Shown here in pieces: positions 9,557 through 17,953 of a DNA stretch of 21,947 bases. Position 1 is the first letter of the stretch; each line of letters begins with the position of its first letter. The notes under the pieces are model-generated. The model made no database searches and had not been told where the DNA came from. It saw only the letters and a program-made list of their open reading frames with translations. A program made the translations under genes and the position numbers. The stretch comes from an uncultured Burkholderiales bacterium (GTDB lineage Bacteria > Pseudomonadota > Gammaproteobacteria > Burkholderiales > Burkholderiaceae). The stretch spans positions 1 through 21,947 of the forward strand of contig CAMLJY010000085.1 in assembly GCA_946480465.1 (NCBI GenBank), given 5' to 3'.

Positions 9557-10780
9557 TCAGTGTTCAGCCCATTGCACCTGGCTCAGGTCGATGCCCGCGT
9601 TGTGCATGTCCCACAGCGGGCTCAGCTCGCGCAGGCGCTCGACCGTGGCCCTCACGCGCGTGATGGCGGCGTCGATGTCGGCCTCGCTCGTGAAGCGGCC
9701 CAGCGAGAAGCGGATCGAGCTGTGCGCCACCTCGTCGGGCAGTCCGAGCGCGCGCAGCACGTAGCTGGGCTCCAGGCTGGCCGAGGTGCAGGCCGAGCCC
9801 GACGACACCGCGATGCCTTTCATGCCCATGAGCAAGGACTCGCCTTCGACGAAGGTGAAGCTGACGTTCAGGTTGTGCGGCACGCGCCGCTCCAGGTCGC
9901 CGTTGACGCGCACCTCGGGGATGGCCTGCAGGCCGGCGAGCAGGCGGTCGCGCAGCGCACGCATGCGCGCGCCCTCGACGTCGATCAGCTCGCGCGCCAG
10001 CCGGTAGGCCTCGCCCATGCCGACGATCTGGTGCGTGGGCAGCGTGCCCGAGCGCATGCCGCGCTCGTGGCCGCCGCCGTGCATCTGCGCCTCGATGCGC
10101 ACGCGCGGCTTGCGGCGCACGTACAGCGCGCCGATGCCCTTGGGGCCGTAGGTCTTGTGGGCCGACAGGCTCATCAGGTCCACCGGCAGCACGCTGAGAT
10201 CGATGGCCACCTTGCCGCTGGCCTGCGCGGCATCCACGTGCAGCAGCACGCCGCGGCTGCGGCACAGCGCGCCGATGGCGGCGATGTCCTGGATGACGCC
10301 GATCTCGTTGTTCACGAACATCACCGAGACCAGGGTCGTGTCGGGGCGGATCGCCGCCGCGAGCACGTCGAGGTCCAGCAGGCCGTCGGGCTGCACGTCG
10401 AGGTAGCTCACCTCGAAGCCGGTGCGCTCGAGCTCGCGCATCGTGTCGAGCACCGCCTTGTGCTCGGTCTTCACGGTGATCAGGTGCTTGCCCTTGCCGG
10501 CGCGGAACTGCGCCGCGCCCTTGATCGCGAGGTTGTTCGACTCGGTGGCGCCGGAGGTCCAGACGATCTCGCGAGAGTCCGCGCCGATCAGTGCGGCGAC
10601 ATGCTCGCGGGCGATCTCCACCGCTTCCTCTGCGGCCCAGCCGTAGGCGTGGCTGCGCGAGGCCGGGTTGCCGAACTGCTCGTACAGGTACGGCACCATC
10701 GCATGCACCACCCGCGGATCGACCGGCGTGGTGGCGGCGTAGTCCAGGTAGATCGGTCTTGCGTCCAGCTTCAGATCCAT
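9557..10780 (-). CDS. iscS: IscS-type cysteine desulfurase (NifS role in this cluster)
   Basis: The 407-aa PLP enzyme takes sulfur from cysteine for Fe-S cluster assembly. The PLP lysine is Lys209 in [10 protein letters not shown], the catalytic cysteine is Cys331 in [18 protein letters not shown], and the pocket motif TSGATESNN is at 75-83. The loop around the catalytic Cys and the C-terminal [12 protein letters not shown] are of IscS class; its place in a nif unit suggests it does the job of NifS. The frame is open far upstream, but the ATG at 10780 matches the family start and has CGGAG at 8 bases. It is the first gene of the isc-nifVW-fix unit. Confidence 0.95.
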   Translation of the reverse strand: MDLKLDARPIYLDYAATTPVDPRVVHAMVPYLYEQFGNPASRSHAYGWAAEEAVEIAREHVAALIGADSREIVWTSGATESNNLAIKGAAQFRAGKGKHLITVKTEHKAVLDTMRELERTGFEVSYLDVQPDGLLDLDVLAAAIRPDTTLVSVMFVNNEIGVIQDIAAIGALCRSRGVLLHVDAAQASGKVAIDLSVLPVDLMSLSAHKTYGPKGIGALYVRRKPRVRIEAQMHGGGHERGMRSGTLPTHQIVGMGEAYRLARELIDVEGARMRALRDRLLAGLQAIPEVRVNGDLERRVPHNLNVSFTFVEGESLLMGMKGIAVSSGSACTSASLEPSYVLRALGLPDEVAHSSIRFSLGRFTSEADIDAAITRVRATVERLRELSPLWDMHNAGIDLSQVQWAEH

Positions 10781-10814
10781 CGCGTGACTCCGGCTCAGGG
10801 CTTGTGCCATGCAT

Positions 10815-10830
10815 CTCAAGGACCGTGCCA
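10815..10830 (-). promoter_or_regulatory. Candidate sigma-54 promoter of iscS unit
   Basis: On the minus strand the sequence reads TGGCACG-GTCC-TTGAG. The -24 half is a perfect match to TGGCACG; the -12 half has GA where GC is expected, with the GG-to-GA spacing of 10 bases. It would put the transcript start near 10804, 24 bases before the iscS ATG. The -12 mismatch lowers confidence. Confidence 0.45.
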
Positions 10831-10939
10831 GGGGCCGGGCCAGCGCGAAAAGACGGTGTGCATCAGGCACTTGGGACTGCGCAGCGCGCGTTGTGGCGCG
10901 GCCGGCGTGCAGCGCGCGGCGGTGTCGTGCTGTCGGTTT

Positions 10940-10955
10940 TGTCGCAACAGCGACG
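10940..10955. promoter_or_regulatory. Candidate NifA upstream activator site (one mismatch)
   Basis: TGT-N10-ACG differs from the NifA consensus TGT-N10-ACA by one base. It lies about 110 bp from the minus-strand candidate promoter and about 105 bp from the plus-strand one, a usual distance for NifA activation in both directions. The short consensus means chance matches are common. Confidence 0.3.
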
Positions 10956-11059
10956 CGACGGCGATCCGCGTGCTTCCGCACACCTGGGCGCGTGCTTGGG
11001 TGCGGCACCGAGCCGCGTGCCTCGGCGTGGCGACCGGGGCCGGCGCGTGGCGCGGCGCA

Positions 11060-11075
11060 TGGCATCGAGCCTGCT
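11060..11075 (+). promoter_or_regulatory. Candidate sigma-54 promoter of the TPR gene
   Basis: TGGCAT-CGAGC-CTGCT fits the -24/-12 pattern with the invariant GG (11061-11062) and GC (11073-11074) exactly 10 bases apart; two less critical positions differ from TGGCAC-N5-TTGCW. A start near 11086 would leave a leader of about 28 bases before the ATG at 11114. Confidence 0.45.
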
Positions 11076-11113
11076 TGCGCCCTCCCGATCCACGGGAACA
11101 ACGGAGCAAGCAG

Positions 11114-11611
11114 ATGAACCTGTTCACCGGCGCGGTGGCCGACGAGTTCTTCGGCGGCGAGGTGCCGCCGGCCGTGCGCGAACTGCTGCACCGTGCCGCG
11201 CAGGCGCCGCGCGGCGAGGTCGGCCCCCTGTTGTGGACGGCGCAGGCGTTGGCGCCGAACTGCCTGCCGGTGTACTACGCCCTGTACAAGCACCACGCCA
11301 CGCGGCGTGAGCTGGAGACGGCCGAGCGTGCGGCGCAGCGCGGCCTGCTGGAAGCCGCGCGCCAGGCGGGCCTGCCGCAGGACTGGCGCTCCGTCGAGGC
11401 CGGCCATCCGGCGGCCGCGTTCGGCGACAACGGGCCGGCGCGCTTCTGGCTGTTCACGCTCAAGGCGCTGGCCTTCCTCGCCCTGCGACAACAGCGGGCG
11501 GGCGACGCGGCCGCGCTGCTGGCGCAGATCGCGCGGCTCGATGCGGATGCACGCATCGGCGACGAGGTGATCGCTTCGCTGCTGGCGTCGCTGGGTGGGT
11601 CGCGCTCGTGA
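11114..11611 (+). CDS. Nif-associated TPR-like protein of unknown function
   Basis: The product is a 165-aa soluble protein without signal peptide or membrane segment. It is almost wholly helical by sequence. Alternating Ala/Leu-rich helix pairs at about 37-85 ([21 protein letters not shown] and the following [14 protein letters not shown]) and 108-160 resemble two or three tetratricopeptide repeats. I recall similar proteins in nif clusters of other proteobacteria but know no assigned function. The ATG has a GGAG ten bases upstream. It is the only plus-strand gene within the nif block, divergent from iscS and convergent with modC, and has its own candidate sigma-54 promoter, which suggests co-regulation with nitrogen fixation. 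Confidence 0.8.
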   Translation: MNLFTGAVADEFFGGEVPPAVRELLHRAAQAPRGEVGPLLWTAQALAPNCLPVYYALYKHHATRRELETAERAAQRGLLEAARQAGLPQDWRSVEAGHPAAAFGDNGPARFWLFTLKALAFLALRQQRAGDAAALLAQIARLDADARIGDEVIASLLASLGGSRS

Positions 11612-11638
11612 GGCGCACTCGTGAGGCGCACTCGCGAG
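11605..11638. repeat. 13-bp tandem duplication over the TPR gene stop
   Basis: The unit CTCGTGAGGCGCA occurs twice in direct succession (11605-11617, 11618-11630) and is followed by the palindrome CTCGCGAG. The first copy contains the TGA stop of the TPR gene. It fills most of the 34-bp gap between this gene and the convergent modC end. Confidence 0.7.
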
Positions 11639-11645
11639 CGGCAGG

Positions 11646-13004
11646 TCAGCGCATCAGCGACACGCCCTTGACTTGTCCATACAAGCGCTCGCCCGGCCGC
11701 AGCTGCAGCGTCTCGAGCGAGCGCCGGGTGATGCGCGCGAGCAGGCGCGCGCCGGCGCGGCCGGCGTCGTCGCCGTGCCCGGCCGCCAGGCTCAGCAGCG
11801 CCGTGGCCGCGTCGCCGTGCCAGCCGAGCAAGGTCACCGGCAGCACGTTCAGGATGCTGGTGTCGCCGGGCGGTCCGCGGACGACGCTCACATCGCGCGC
11901 CAGCACGCGCACGCGCACGGTCGCGCCCGCCGGCTGCGCGACGCGGCCGACCCAGAGCATGCCGCCGGCGATGCCCAGGTGGGTGAGGTCGAAGCGCTCG
12001 TCGTGGCCCAGCACGCGTGCGTCCAGCACCGTGCCGCCGCCGTCGATGTCGGCCAGCGGCAGGTCGCCGCGCGCGAGCAGCTCGGTGAGCGCGCCGGCGG
12101 CCTGCACGCGGCCGGCCTCCATCAGCACCAGGTGATCGGCCAGGCGCACCACCTCGTCCATCGCATGCGTGACGTAGACGACGGGCATCGCCAGCTCGAC
12201 GTGCAGGCGCTCCAGGTAGGGCAGCACCTCGGCCTTGCGCTGCGCATCGAGCGCCGCGAGCGGCTCGTCCATCAGCAGCAGCTGCGGGCTGGTGAGCAGC
12301 GCACGCGCGATCGCGACGCGCTGGCGCTCGCCGCCCGACAGCGTGGCCGGCGCGCGGTCCAGCAGCCGGCCGATGCCGAGCAGGTCGGTGGCCTGCTCCA
12401 TGTCGATGCGGCGCAGCGGCGGCGCGATGCGGCGCCGGCCGTAGTCGAGGTTGCGCCGCACGCTCAGGTGGGGGAACAGCGCGGCTTCTTGGATCACGTA
12501 GCCGATGGGCCGCCGGTGCGTGGGCACGAAGCGGCCGCGTGCGTCGTCCTGCCACACGGCGGCGCCGAGCGCGACGCGGCCCGACGCACGCTCCAGGCCG
12601 GCGAGCGCGCGCAGCACCGTCGTCTTGCCGCATCCGGAAGGGCCGAACAGTGCGGTGATGCCGCGACCGGGCAGCTGGCAGTCGACCTCCAGCGCGAAGC
12701 CGGGCCGCTGCAGGCGCACATGCAGGTCGAGTTGCAGGTCGAGTTGCAGGGCGAGCGCCTGGGGCGATGACGACAGCGGCGCCAGGGTCTTCTGCGGCGG
12801 CCGGGCGGCCTGCGCGTGGTCGCGAAGCTTGCCGGCCGGGCCGAACCAGCCGAGTGGTGCGAACGCGGCGGAGAAGCTTCGGGCTGGACCTTCCGGCAAG
12901 CACCCTCGGGCCGGCCCGGCGGCCTCAATGGGGTGCTCTCGAGCTTCCCCCTCCGGCTGTCGCCGCCCTTGCGGCGGCCCGGAAGGCTCAAGCCACGGCC
13001 ACAT
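11646..13004 (-). CDS. modC: ModC, molybdate ABC transporter ATPase, extended N terminus
   Basis: This is the ATPase of the molybdate importer. It has Walker A GPSGCGKT (121-128 from the ATG at 13004), signature LSGGERQR, Walker B LLLMDEP and the His-loop VTHAMDE, followed by a C-terminal molybdate-binding (TOBE/molbindin) domain ending [10 protein letters not shown]. Total length would be 452 aa against about 360 for the family. Homology begins only near [18 protein letters not shown] (about 12740), and no ATG lies between there and 13004, which overlaps the end of modB. The first ~85 residues are encoded by a palindrome-rich intergenic segment. Either translation starts at 13004 and ModC carries a junk extension, or an unusual start lies near 12720-12780. 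Confidence 0.85.
   Translation of the reverse strand: MWPWLEPSGPPQGRRQPEGEAREHPIEAAGPARGCLPEGPARSFSAAFAPLGWFGPAGKLRDHAQAARPPQKTLAPLSSSPQALALQLDLQLDLHVRLQRPGFALEVDCQLPGRGITALFGPSGCGKTTVLRALAGLERASGRVALGAAVWQDDARGRFVPTHRRPIGYVIQEAALFPHLSVRRNLDYGRRRIAPPLRRIDMEQATDLLGIGRLLDRAPATLSGGERQRVAIARALLTSPQLLLMDEPLAALDAQRKAEVLPYLERLHVELAMPVVYVTHAMDEVVRLADHLVLMEAGRVQAAGALTELLARGDLPLADIDGGGTVLDARVLGHDERFDLTHLGIAGGMLWVGRVAQPAGATVRVRVLARDVSVVRGPPGDTSILNVLPVTLLGWHGDAATALLSLAAGHGDDAGRAGARLLARITRRSLETLQLRPGERLYGQVKGVSLMR
12850..12987. repeat. GC-rich palindromic segment between modB and ModC core
   Basis: Directly after the modB stop in the gene direction there is a stretch with self-complementary blocks (for example GCCGCC-GCAAGG-GCGGC near 12966-12980, and CGGGCCGGCCCG near 12909-12920). 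It resembles the stop-adjacent repeats elsewhere in the window. It lacks stop codons in the modC frame, so it lengthens the modC open frame. Confidence 0.5.
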
Positions 13005-13689
13005 CACGCGCCTTCCGGCCCAACGGCCGCTCGACGAGGTAGAGCGTGCTCAACACGACCAGCGCGAACACCACCATCGCGGCGGCCAGGCGGTGGGCGT
13101 CGGCAAACTCGGCGGCCTCGACATGGTCGTAGAGCGCCACGCTGAGCACGCGCGTGCGGCCCGGCAGGTTGCCGCCGATCATCAGCACGACGCCGAACTC
13201 GCCCACGGTGTGCGCGAAGCCCAGCACGGCGGCCGTGAGCAGGCCGGGCCGCGCCAGCGGCACGGCGACGGTGAAGAAGCGGTCCCACGACCCGGCGCGC
13301 AGGGTGGCCGCCGCCTCCAGCGTGCGCGGCGGGATCGCCTCGAAGGCCTGCTGCAGCGGCTGCACGACGAAGGGCATCGAGTACAGCACCGAGGCCACCA
13401 CCAGCCCGCCGAAGCTGAACGGCAGGCGGCCGAGGCCGAGCGCCTGCGTCATCGCCCCGAGCGGCCCCTGCGGCCCCATCAGCAGCAGCAGGTAGAAGCC
13501 CAGCACGGTGGGCGGCAGCACCAGCGGCATCGCGACCAGCGCCGACCACAGCGGTTTCAGCGGCGAGCGCGTGCGCGCCAGCCACCACGCGAGCGGCAGG
13601 CCGAGCGCCATCAGCACCCCCGTGGTCAGCGCCGCCAGCTCGGCGGTGAGCCGGATCGCGAGCCAGTCGTCGGGCGTGAACGGCGTCAT
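12988..13689 (-). CDS. modB: ModB, molybdate ABC transporter permease
   Basis: The 233-aa inner-membrane protein forms the channel of the molybdate importer. About five hydrophobic segments are visible (roughly 20-40, 52-72, 90-112, 145-165, 203-222). The permease EAA-type loop is seen as AATLRAGSWDRFFTVAVPLARPG, which contacts the ModC ATPase. Its ATG overlaps the modA stop in an ATGA arrangement, so the two are translationally coupled. Its frame is open far upstream through modA, but the family start fits MTPFTPDDW. Confidence 0.95.
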   Translation of the reverse strand: MTPFTPDDWLAIRLTAELAALTTGVLMALGLPLAWWLARTRSPLKPLWSALVAMPLVLPPTVLGFYLLLLMGPQGPLGAMTQALGLGRLPFSFGGLVVASVLYSMPFVVQPLQQAFEAIPPRTLEAAATLRAGSWDRFFTVAVPLARPGLLTAAVLGFAHTVGEFGVVLMIGGNLPGRTRVLSVALYDHVEAAEFADAHRLAAAMVVFALVVLSTLYLVERPLGRKARDVAVA

Positions 13690-14534
13690 GGCCCGTCGAT
13701 GCCGTAGCCATGGGCCTCGATCACCGCGCGTGCCGGCGCCGTCTTCAGCCAGGCCAGCAGTGCGCGCGCGGCCGGGTTGTTCCTGCCGGCCTCGAGCAGC
13801 ACCGCGTCCTGGCGGATCGGTCCGTACAGCGATGGCGGGACCAGCCACCATGAGCCCGCACGGCCGCCCGAAGGGCGAATACCGGAGGGCGCAGCCCGAA
13901 GGTGCTCCGGTGAGCCTGCGGTGGGCCCGGCCTGGGGCCCCTCGGCGCCGATGACCTGCGACAGCGCGACGAAGCCCAGCTCGGCATTGCCGGTGGCGAC
14001 GAACTGGTAGGCCTGGGCGATGCTCTCCGCCGTCACCAGGCGCGGCGCCAGCGTCTCGCGCAGGCCGCGGGCCGCGAGCACCTGCAGCGCCGCGGCGCCG
14101 TAGGGCGCCACCTTGGGGTTGGCGATCGCGAGGTGCGCGAAGCCGGGGCCCGCCAGCACCCGGCCCTCGGCATCCACGAAGCCCGGCTTGGCGCTCCACA
14201 GCACCAGCCTGCCGATGGCGTAGGTGAATGGCGTGCCCGCCACGGCGTGGCCTTCGTGCACCAGCTTCTTCGGCGTCTCGTCGTCGGCGGCGAGCAGCAC
14301 CTCGAAGGGCGCGCCGCTGCGGATCTGCGCGTAGAACTTGCCCGTCGCGCCGGAGGAGAGCTTCATCGCATGGCCGGTCGCGGCCGTGAATCCCGCGGCC
14401 ATCTTGCCCAGCGGCCCCGCGAAGTTGGCGGCCACCGCCACCTGCACCTCGCCGGCGCGCACCGTGGGCGACCCGGCCAGGGCCGCGGCCAACGCCAGGG
14501 TCGAGGCCACCGTGTGCCAGAGCATCGTCTTCAT
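13686..14534 (-). CDS. modA: ModA, periplasmic molybdate-binding protein with insertion
   Basis: The 282-aa periplasmic receptor for molybdate has a signal peptide of about 27 residues (positively charged start, ALAAALAGSPTVRA, cleavage before GEVQVAVAANF). Ligand-loop motifs include AANFAGPL, LSSGATGKFYAQI and FEVLLAADDETP. Homology is good on both sides of residues ~199-228, where an extra Gly/Pro/Arg-rich segment (GPQAGPTAGSPEHLRAAPSG onward) splits the C-terminal lobe between LSQVIG and WWLVPPSLY. This segment corresponds to an in-frame repeat insertion in the DNA (13851-13940). Whether the protein still binds molybdate cannot be judged from sequence. Confidence 0.92.
   Translation of the reverse strand: MKTMLWHTVASTLALAAALAGSPTVRAGEVQVAVAANFAGPLGKMAAGFTAATGHAMKLSSGATGKFYAQIRSGAPFEVLLAADDETPKKLVHEGHAVAGTPFTYAIGRLVLWSAKPGFVDAEGRVLAGPGFAHLAIANPKVAPYGAAALQVLAARGLRETLAPRLVTAESIAQAYQFVATGNAELGFVALSQVIGAEGPQAGPTAGSPEHLRAAPSGIRPSGGRAGSWWLVPPSLYGPIRQDAVLLEAGRNNPAARALLAWLKTAPARAVIEAHGYGIDGP
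13851..13940. repeat. Repeat element inserted in frame within modA
   Basis: About 90 bp rich in short inverted repeats (GCCGCCCGAAGGGCG, ACCGGAGGGCG, GGTGCTCCGGTGAG, GGGCCCGGCCTGGGGCCC) interrupt the modA coding homology. The size is a multiple of three and contains no stop in frame, so modA stays open. It shares the CGGGCTGCGCC string with the left edge of the window. Confidence 0.6.
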
Positions 14535-14575
14535 CTCGCTTGCCTTGTCACAGTGGAACGCTTGCGATGGCCGCG

Positions 14576-15073
<498 letters not shown>

Positions 15074-15078
15074 CCTGT

Positions 15079-15384
15079 TCAGGCTTCCAACGCCGCGTGG
15101 GTGTAGCACTTCTTCGGGCAGATGCGCGAGCAGGCGGTGCAGCCGATGCACAGCTCGCCGTGCGCGATCGTCATCACCTTCTTCTCGTATTCCTCGTCGT
15201 CGTCATCGTCGTCGAGGTTCACGCCGACGCGCTCGCCGTCCTCGTTGAGGCCGACCATTGCCAGCACGCCGCGCGGGCAGACCTTGAAGCAGCGGCCGCA
15301 GCCGATGCAGGTGGCCTCGTTGATCTGCTGCACGAACTTCGGCGTCCAGACTTCGCCGCTGGGCAGGGTGACGGAAAAGCTCAT
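15079..15384 (-). CDS. fdxB: FdxB-type ferredoxin, nif-specific (ferredoxin III)
   Basis: The 101-aa ferredoxin has two 4Fe-4S motifs: [12 protein letters not shown] (from Cys26) and [12 protein letters not shown] in the C-terminal third. Between them lies a strongly acidic linker, [14 protein letters not shown], as in nif-specific ferredoxin III. It likely serves in cofactor assembly or as electron donor for nitrogenase maturation. AGGGG precedes the ATG at 15384. It lies between the DUF683 gene and nifQ in the usual nifX-DUF269-DUF683-fdxB-nifQ order. Confidence 0.93.
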   Translation of the reverse strand: MSFSVTLPSGEVWTPKFVQQINEATCIGCGRCFKVCPRGVLAMVGLNEDGERVGVNLDDDDDDEEYEKKVMTIAHGELCIGCTACSRICPKKCYTHAALEA

Positions 15385-15399
15385 GGGCGGCCCCTGCGC

Positions 15400-15627
15400 T
15401 CAGGCCGTCGCGGCGGCCAGCTGCCGGCGCGCCGCCATCAGCGCGGCATGGGCGTCGTAGGCGGTCTGCGCGACCTCGAGGATGCGTTCCCAGTTGGTGG
15501 GCAGCTCCTCGGACAGGTCGTGCAGGTCCATCTTCGCCTGCGTGGCCTTGGCGTTGAGCTTCTTCACGTCGGCCTTCAACGAATCGGTATGGCCGGGAGA
15601 GCTCGTGGGCTTCAGGTGCTCAGCCAT
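15400..15627 (-). CDS. Small nif-associated protein of DUF683 (CCE_0567) type
   Basis: The 75-aa helical protein is probably a two-helix hairpin: helix one around 17-38 ([22 protein letters not shown]) and helix two around 45-72. The motif LPTNWERI between them is typical of the DUF683 family found beside NifX in nif clusters. Its biochemical role is not established. The start has GGAGGTG at 7 bases and overlaps the end of the upstream DUF269 gene by 8 bases. Confidence 0.88.
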   Translation of the reverse strand: MAEHLKPTSSPGHTDSLKADVKKLNAKATQAKMDLHDLSEELPTNWERILEVAQTAYDAHAALMAARRQLAAATA

Positions 15628-16114
15628 AGGTGGCCACCTCCTTGTACGTGCTGACCATGCCGATGCCTTCGTCGACCAGCTTGCGGCCGGCCTCGGCCAG
15701 CTTGGCCAGGCTCGGGTAGCCGAAGCGGTGCACGTCGCGCAGGTGGCGGTTGACGGCGATCAGCCGCCCGGCGGTGAGCACCGCGCGGCCGAAGCCCTCG
15801 TGGCTCATCTTCATCATCGGGCTGACCATGCAGCCGGTGGCGCGCTCGATCGCCAGGCCCACGGCGTTGTGGAACAGCTCCAGGCGCCACAGCGTCTCGG
15901 GGTCGGGGTCGCCCATGATCGGCAGCGCGCGGCGCTGCTCGGTGCTGAGGATATAAGGCGCTAGCAGCTGGGTGTCGCTCTTGCCTTCCCAGGTGCCGTG
16001 GGTGTCCTGCGCGCGGATCTGCTTGACCAGCTCGCGGATGAACGGGTCTTGCAGCAGCGCGTCGTCGCTCGCCGCTTCGACCGTGGCCTCTGCCGTGGCC
16101 TCTGCCATGTTCAT
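15620..16114 (-). CDS. NifX-associated protein (DUF269)
   Basis: The 164-aa soluble protein is of the NifX-associated DUF269 family, found beside nifX. Characteristic parts are [15 protein letters not shown] near the N terminus, and [14 protein letters not shown] and [12 protein letters not shown] towards the end. The N terminus is an Ala/Glu/Thr-rich tail of about 20 residues. The ATG at 16114 overlaps the nifX stop as ATGA, and a second ATG two codons later is also possible. The molecular function is not settled; a role in cofactor handling is inferred from constant linkage with nifX. Confidence 0.9.
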   Translation of the reverse strand: MNMAEATAEATVEAASDDALLQDPFIRELVKQIRAQDTHGTWEGKSDTQLLAPYILSTEQRRALPIMGDPDPETLWRLELFHNAVGLAIERATGCMVSPMMKMSHEGFGRAVLTAGRLIAVNRHLRDVHRFGYPSLAKLAEAGRKLVDEGIGMVSTYKEVATYG

Positions 16115-16524
16115 GACTTCACCTCTTCGTCGCCTTCGAAATCGAATGCCTTCTCCTGGCCCTTGGCGAGCGCCTTGCGCAGCCAGGGCGGCGGCGTGCC
16201 CTTGAGCACTTCCTGCATCCTGTCGAGCAGGTCCAGGATGGGCTCGGGCTGCGCCACCTTGATCGGGTGGATCTTGCTGGCCACGACGCGCGCGGCGGCC
16301 GAGCCGCCGATGGCCGCGACGTAGACGATGGCGCAGTCCTTGATGGCTTCCAGCTTGGGCGCGAGCTTGTCCTCGTTGCCGTCCTCCGCCAGGTCTTCGC
16401 CGAAGCCGAAGTCCTGCACGAAGTGGTAGCCGCCGGCGTCGATCTCGTAGACGGCGAGGTGTCTGGCCCAGCCGAAGTGCGCGTCCACGCGCTGCTGGTC
16501 CTGGGTGGCGAAGGCGACTTTCAT
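16111..16524 (-). CDS. nifX: NifX, FeMo-co precursor carrier
   Basis: The 137-aa member of the NifX/NifB C-terminal/VnfX fold binds NifB-co and later precursors between NifB, NifEN and the MoFe protein. [20 protein letters not shown] at the N terminus, with the conserved His17-Phe18-Gly19, is the family mark, and [14 protein letters not shown] lies in the middle. The frame can be opened one codon upstream at a TTG, but the ATG at 16524 has AGGAG at 6 bases. It follows nifN by 16 bp. Confidence 0.95.
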   Translation of the reverse strand: MKVAFATQDQQRVDAHFGWARHLAVYEIDAGGYHFVQDFGFGEDLAEDGNEDKLAPKLEAIKDCAIVYVAAIGGSAAARVVASKIHPIKVAQPEPILDLLDRMQEVLKGTPPPWLRKALAKGQEKAFDFEGDEEVKS

Positions 16525-16540
16525 CAAGGCTCCTGCGTTG

Positions 16541-17935
16541 TCATGCGCTGGCGGTGGTGGTTTCGCGCGCCGGTGCCGGCTCCCCGCGCGCGGCCGCCAG
16601 CGCCTCGCGCGGCAGCGGCCAGTTGTCCGGGCCGTGGTGCGGGATCTGCTCGATCAGCAGGTTGCCGACCTCGTAGACCAGGTTGCGCGTGCCGCGGTAG
16701 CCGACGTGGCAGCGGTGGGCATTGCCGATGCGGTCGAACATCGGGATGCCCAGCCGGAACAGCGGCTTGCGCAGGCGCTCGGCCGCCTGCCGGCCGTGCG
16801 AATGCGTCATCAGCAGGTCGCAGCCGGCGGCCTGGGCCGCCAGCTCGAAGTCCTCGAGATCGCCGATCACCACCTCGTTGGCCGGCATGCGCGCCAGCAG
16901 CGGCGATGGCGTGGTGGTCACGCACACCGACAGCTCCGCGCCCATCTCGGCCAGGAAACTGCCCACCGACCACAGCAGGTCCGGCTCGGCGCCCAGCGCC
17001 ACCTTGACGTTGCCGAAGTGGAAGTGGCCGTCGAGCATCGCATCGACGAGCTGGCTGCGCTGGCGGCGCAGGCGCGGCGGCACCTCGCGGCCCGAGAGCC
17101 GGCTCAGCGCCTGCACGAAGGCGTCGGTCGCGGTGAGGCCGGTGAGCCGGTCGAACAGCGTATACGGCACGCCGCAGCGCGCGCGCAAGGCTTCCGCCGC
17201 GGGCCGCATCTGCTCGCCGATGGCCAGCGTGTGCGCCGCACCGCCCAGCTCCTGCAGCGCCGCGAGCGGCGTGCCGCCGAGCGTGGTGCCCAGCCAGTCG
17301 TCGGGGATGTGCCCGTCCAGCGAACCCGAGACATCGGGCACGAAGGTGGGCTGCAGGCCGAAGGCCTCGATCAGCTCGCGCAGCTCCTCGATGTCGCCGG
17401 GCGTCAGGTGGCTGCCCGGCAGCACGTTGATGCAGTGCTCACGCCGCGGGGTTTCGGTACGGGGCAGCTGCGCGACGAGCGTCGTCACCGCCTTGGCCCA
17501 GCCGTCCTGGAAGGCGCCGGTGTAGTCGGGCGTGGAGACGTAGACGATGGCGGTGTCGGCCAGTTCGGGATGCTTCTGTCGCGCCAGCGCGATGTAGCCG
17601 TCGACGTCGTCGCCCTTGGTCTCGGTCAGCCCGGTCGAGCAGATGGCGATGATCTGCGGCCGGGCGCGGCTGCGGATGTTGAGGATCGCCTTCTCGATGT
17701 TGTCGTAGCCACCCATGATGGTGGTGGCCTCGTTCATCGCCGTGGTCTGCAGCGGGATAGCCTCCTTGAAGTGGCGCACCAGCAGCACCAGGCCGAAGGA
17801 GGTGCAGCCTTGCGAGCCGTGCATCACCGGCATGCACGACTGCAGCCCCATGAACGCATAGCTCGCGCCCAGCGGCTGGCTCATCTTCAGCGGATTGACC
17901 GCGCAGGCTTTCCGGGGCTCGACGACGTGGGCCAT
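16541..17935 (-). CDS. nifN: NifN, FeMo-co scaffold subunit beta
   Basis: The 464-aa protein is a NifK paralogue that forms the NifE2N2 scaffold on which NifB-co is converted to FeMo-co. It opens with EPRKACAVNPLKMSQPLGAS; Cys11, Cys34 (LQSCMPVMHG) and Cys44 (GSQGCTSFG) can serve as cluster ligands. Further family parts are NEATTIMGGYDNI and STGLTETKGDDV, and near the end LMTHSHGR and FDRIGNAH. Length is normal. It starts 18 bp after the nifE stop in the same unit. Confidence 0.96.
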   Translation of the reverse strand: MAHVVEPRKACAVNPLKMSQPLGASYAFMGLQSCMPVMHGSQGCTSFGLVLLVRHFKEAIPLQTTAMNEATTIMGGYDNIEKAILNIRSRARPQIIAICSTGLTETKGDDVDGYIALARQKHPELADTAIVYVSTPDYTGAFQDGWAKAVTTLVAQLPRTETPRREHCINVLPGSHLTPGDIEELRELIEAFGLQPTFVPDVSGSLDGHIPDDWLGTTLGGTPLAALQELGGAAHTLAIGEQMRPAAEALRARCGVPYTLFDRLTGLTATDAFVQALSRLSGREVPPRLRRQRSQLVDAMLDGHFHFGNVKVALGAEPDLLWSVGSFLAEMGAELSVCVTTTPSPLLARMPANEVVIGDLEDFELAAQAAGCDLLMTHSHGRQAAERLRKPLFRLGIPMFDRIGNAHRCHVGYRGTRNLVYEVGNLLIEQIPHHGPDNWPLPREALAAARGEPAPARETTTASA

Positions 17936-17953
17936 GGCTGCTGATCCTGCGCG

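Larger units (their letters stand above)
10781..11113. promoter_or_regulatory. Divergent intergenic control region iscS / TPR gene
   Basis: These 333 bp separate two genes transcribed away from each other. Candidate sigma-54 elements are present for both directions (10815-10830 minus, 11060-11075 plus) with a near-NifA site in between. An inverted repeat GCTGT...ACAGC (10929-10951) overlaps the latter. Open frames crossing the region show no recognisable protein and are taken as GC-driven. Confidence 0.5.

Noticed and set aside
10793..10809. A second minus-strand TGGCAC just upstream of iscS as promoter
   Set aside because: Its -12 part is GA instead of GC and the start would fall at about 10784, too close to the ATG at 10780 to leave room for the ribosome-binding site.
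10865..10881. Plus-strand GGCAC...TGC as sigma-54 promoter of the TPR gene
   Set aside because: GG and GC are 11 rather than 10 bases apart, which sigma-54 does not tolerate; the element at 11060-11075 has correct spacing and position.
10816..11127. Minus-strand frame of 103 codons in the iscS/TPR gap
   Set aside because: It has no motif, is Arg/Ala/Pro-rich and spans the candidate regulatory sites; best explained by GC bias.
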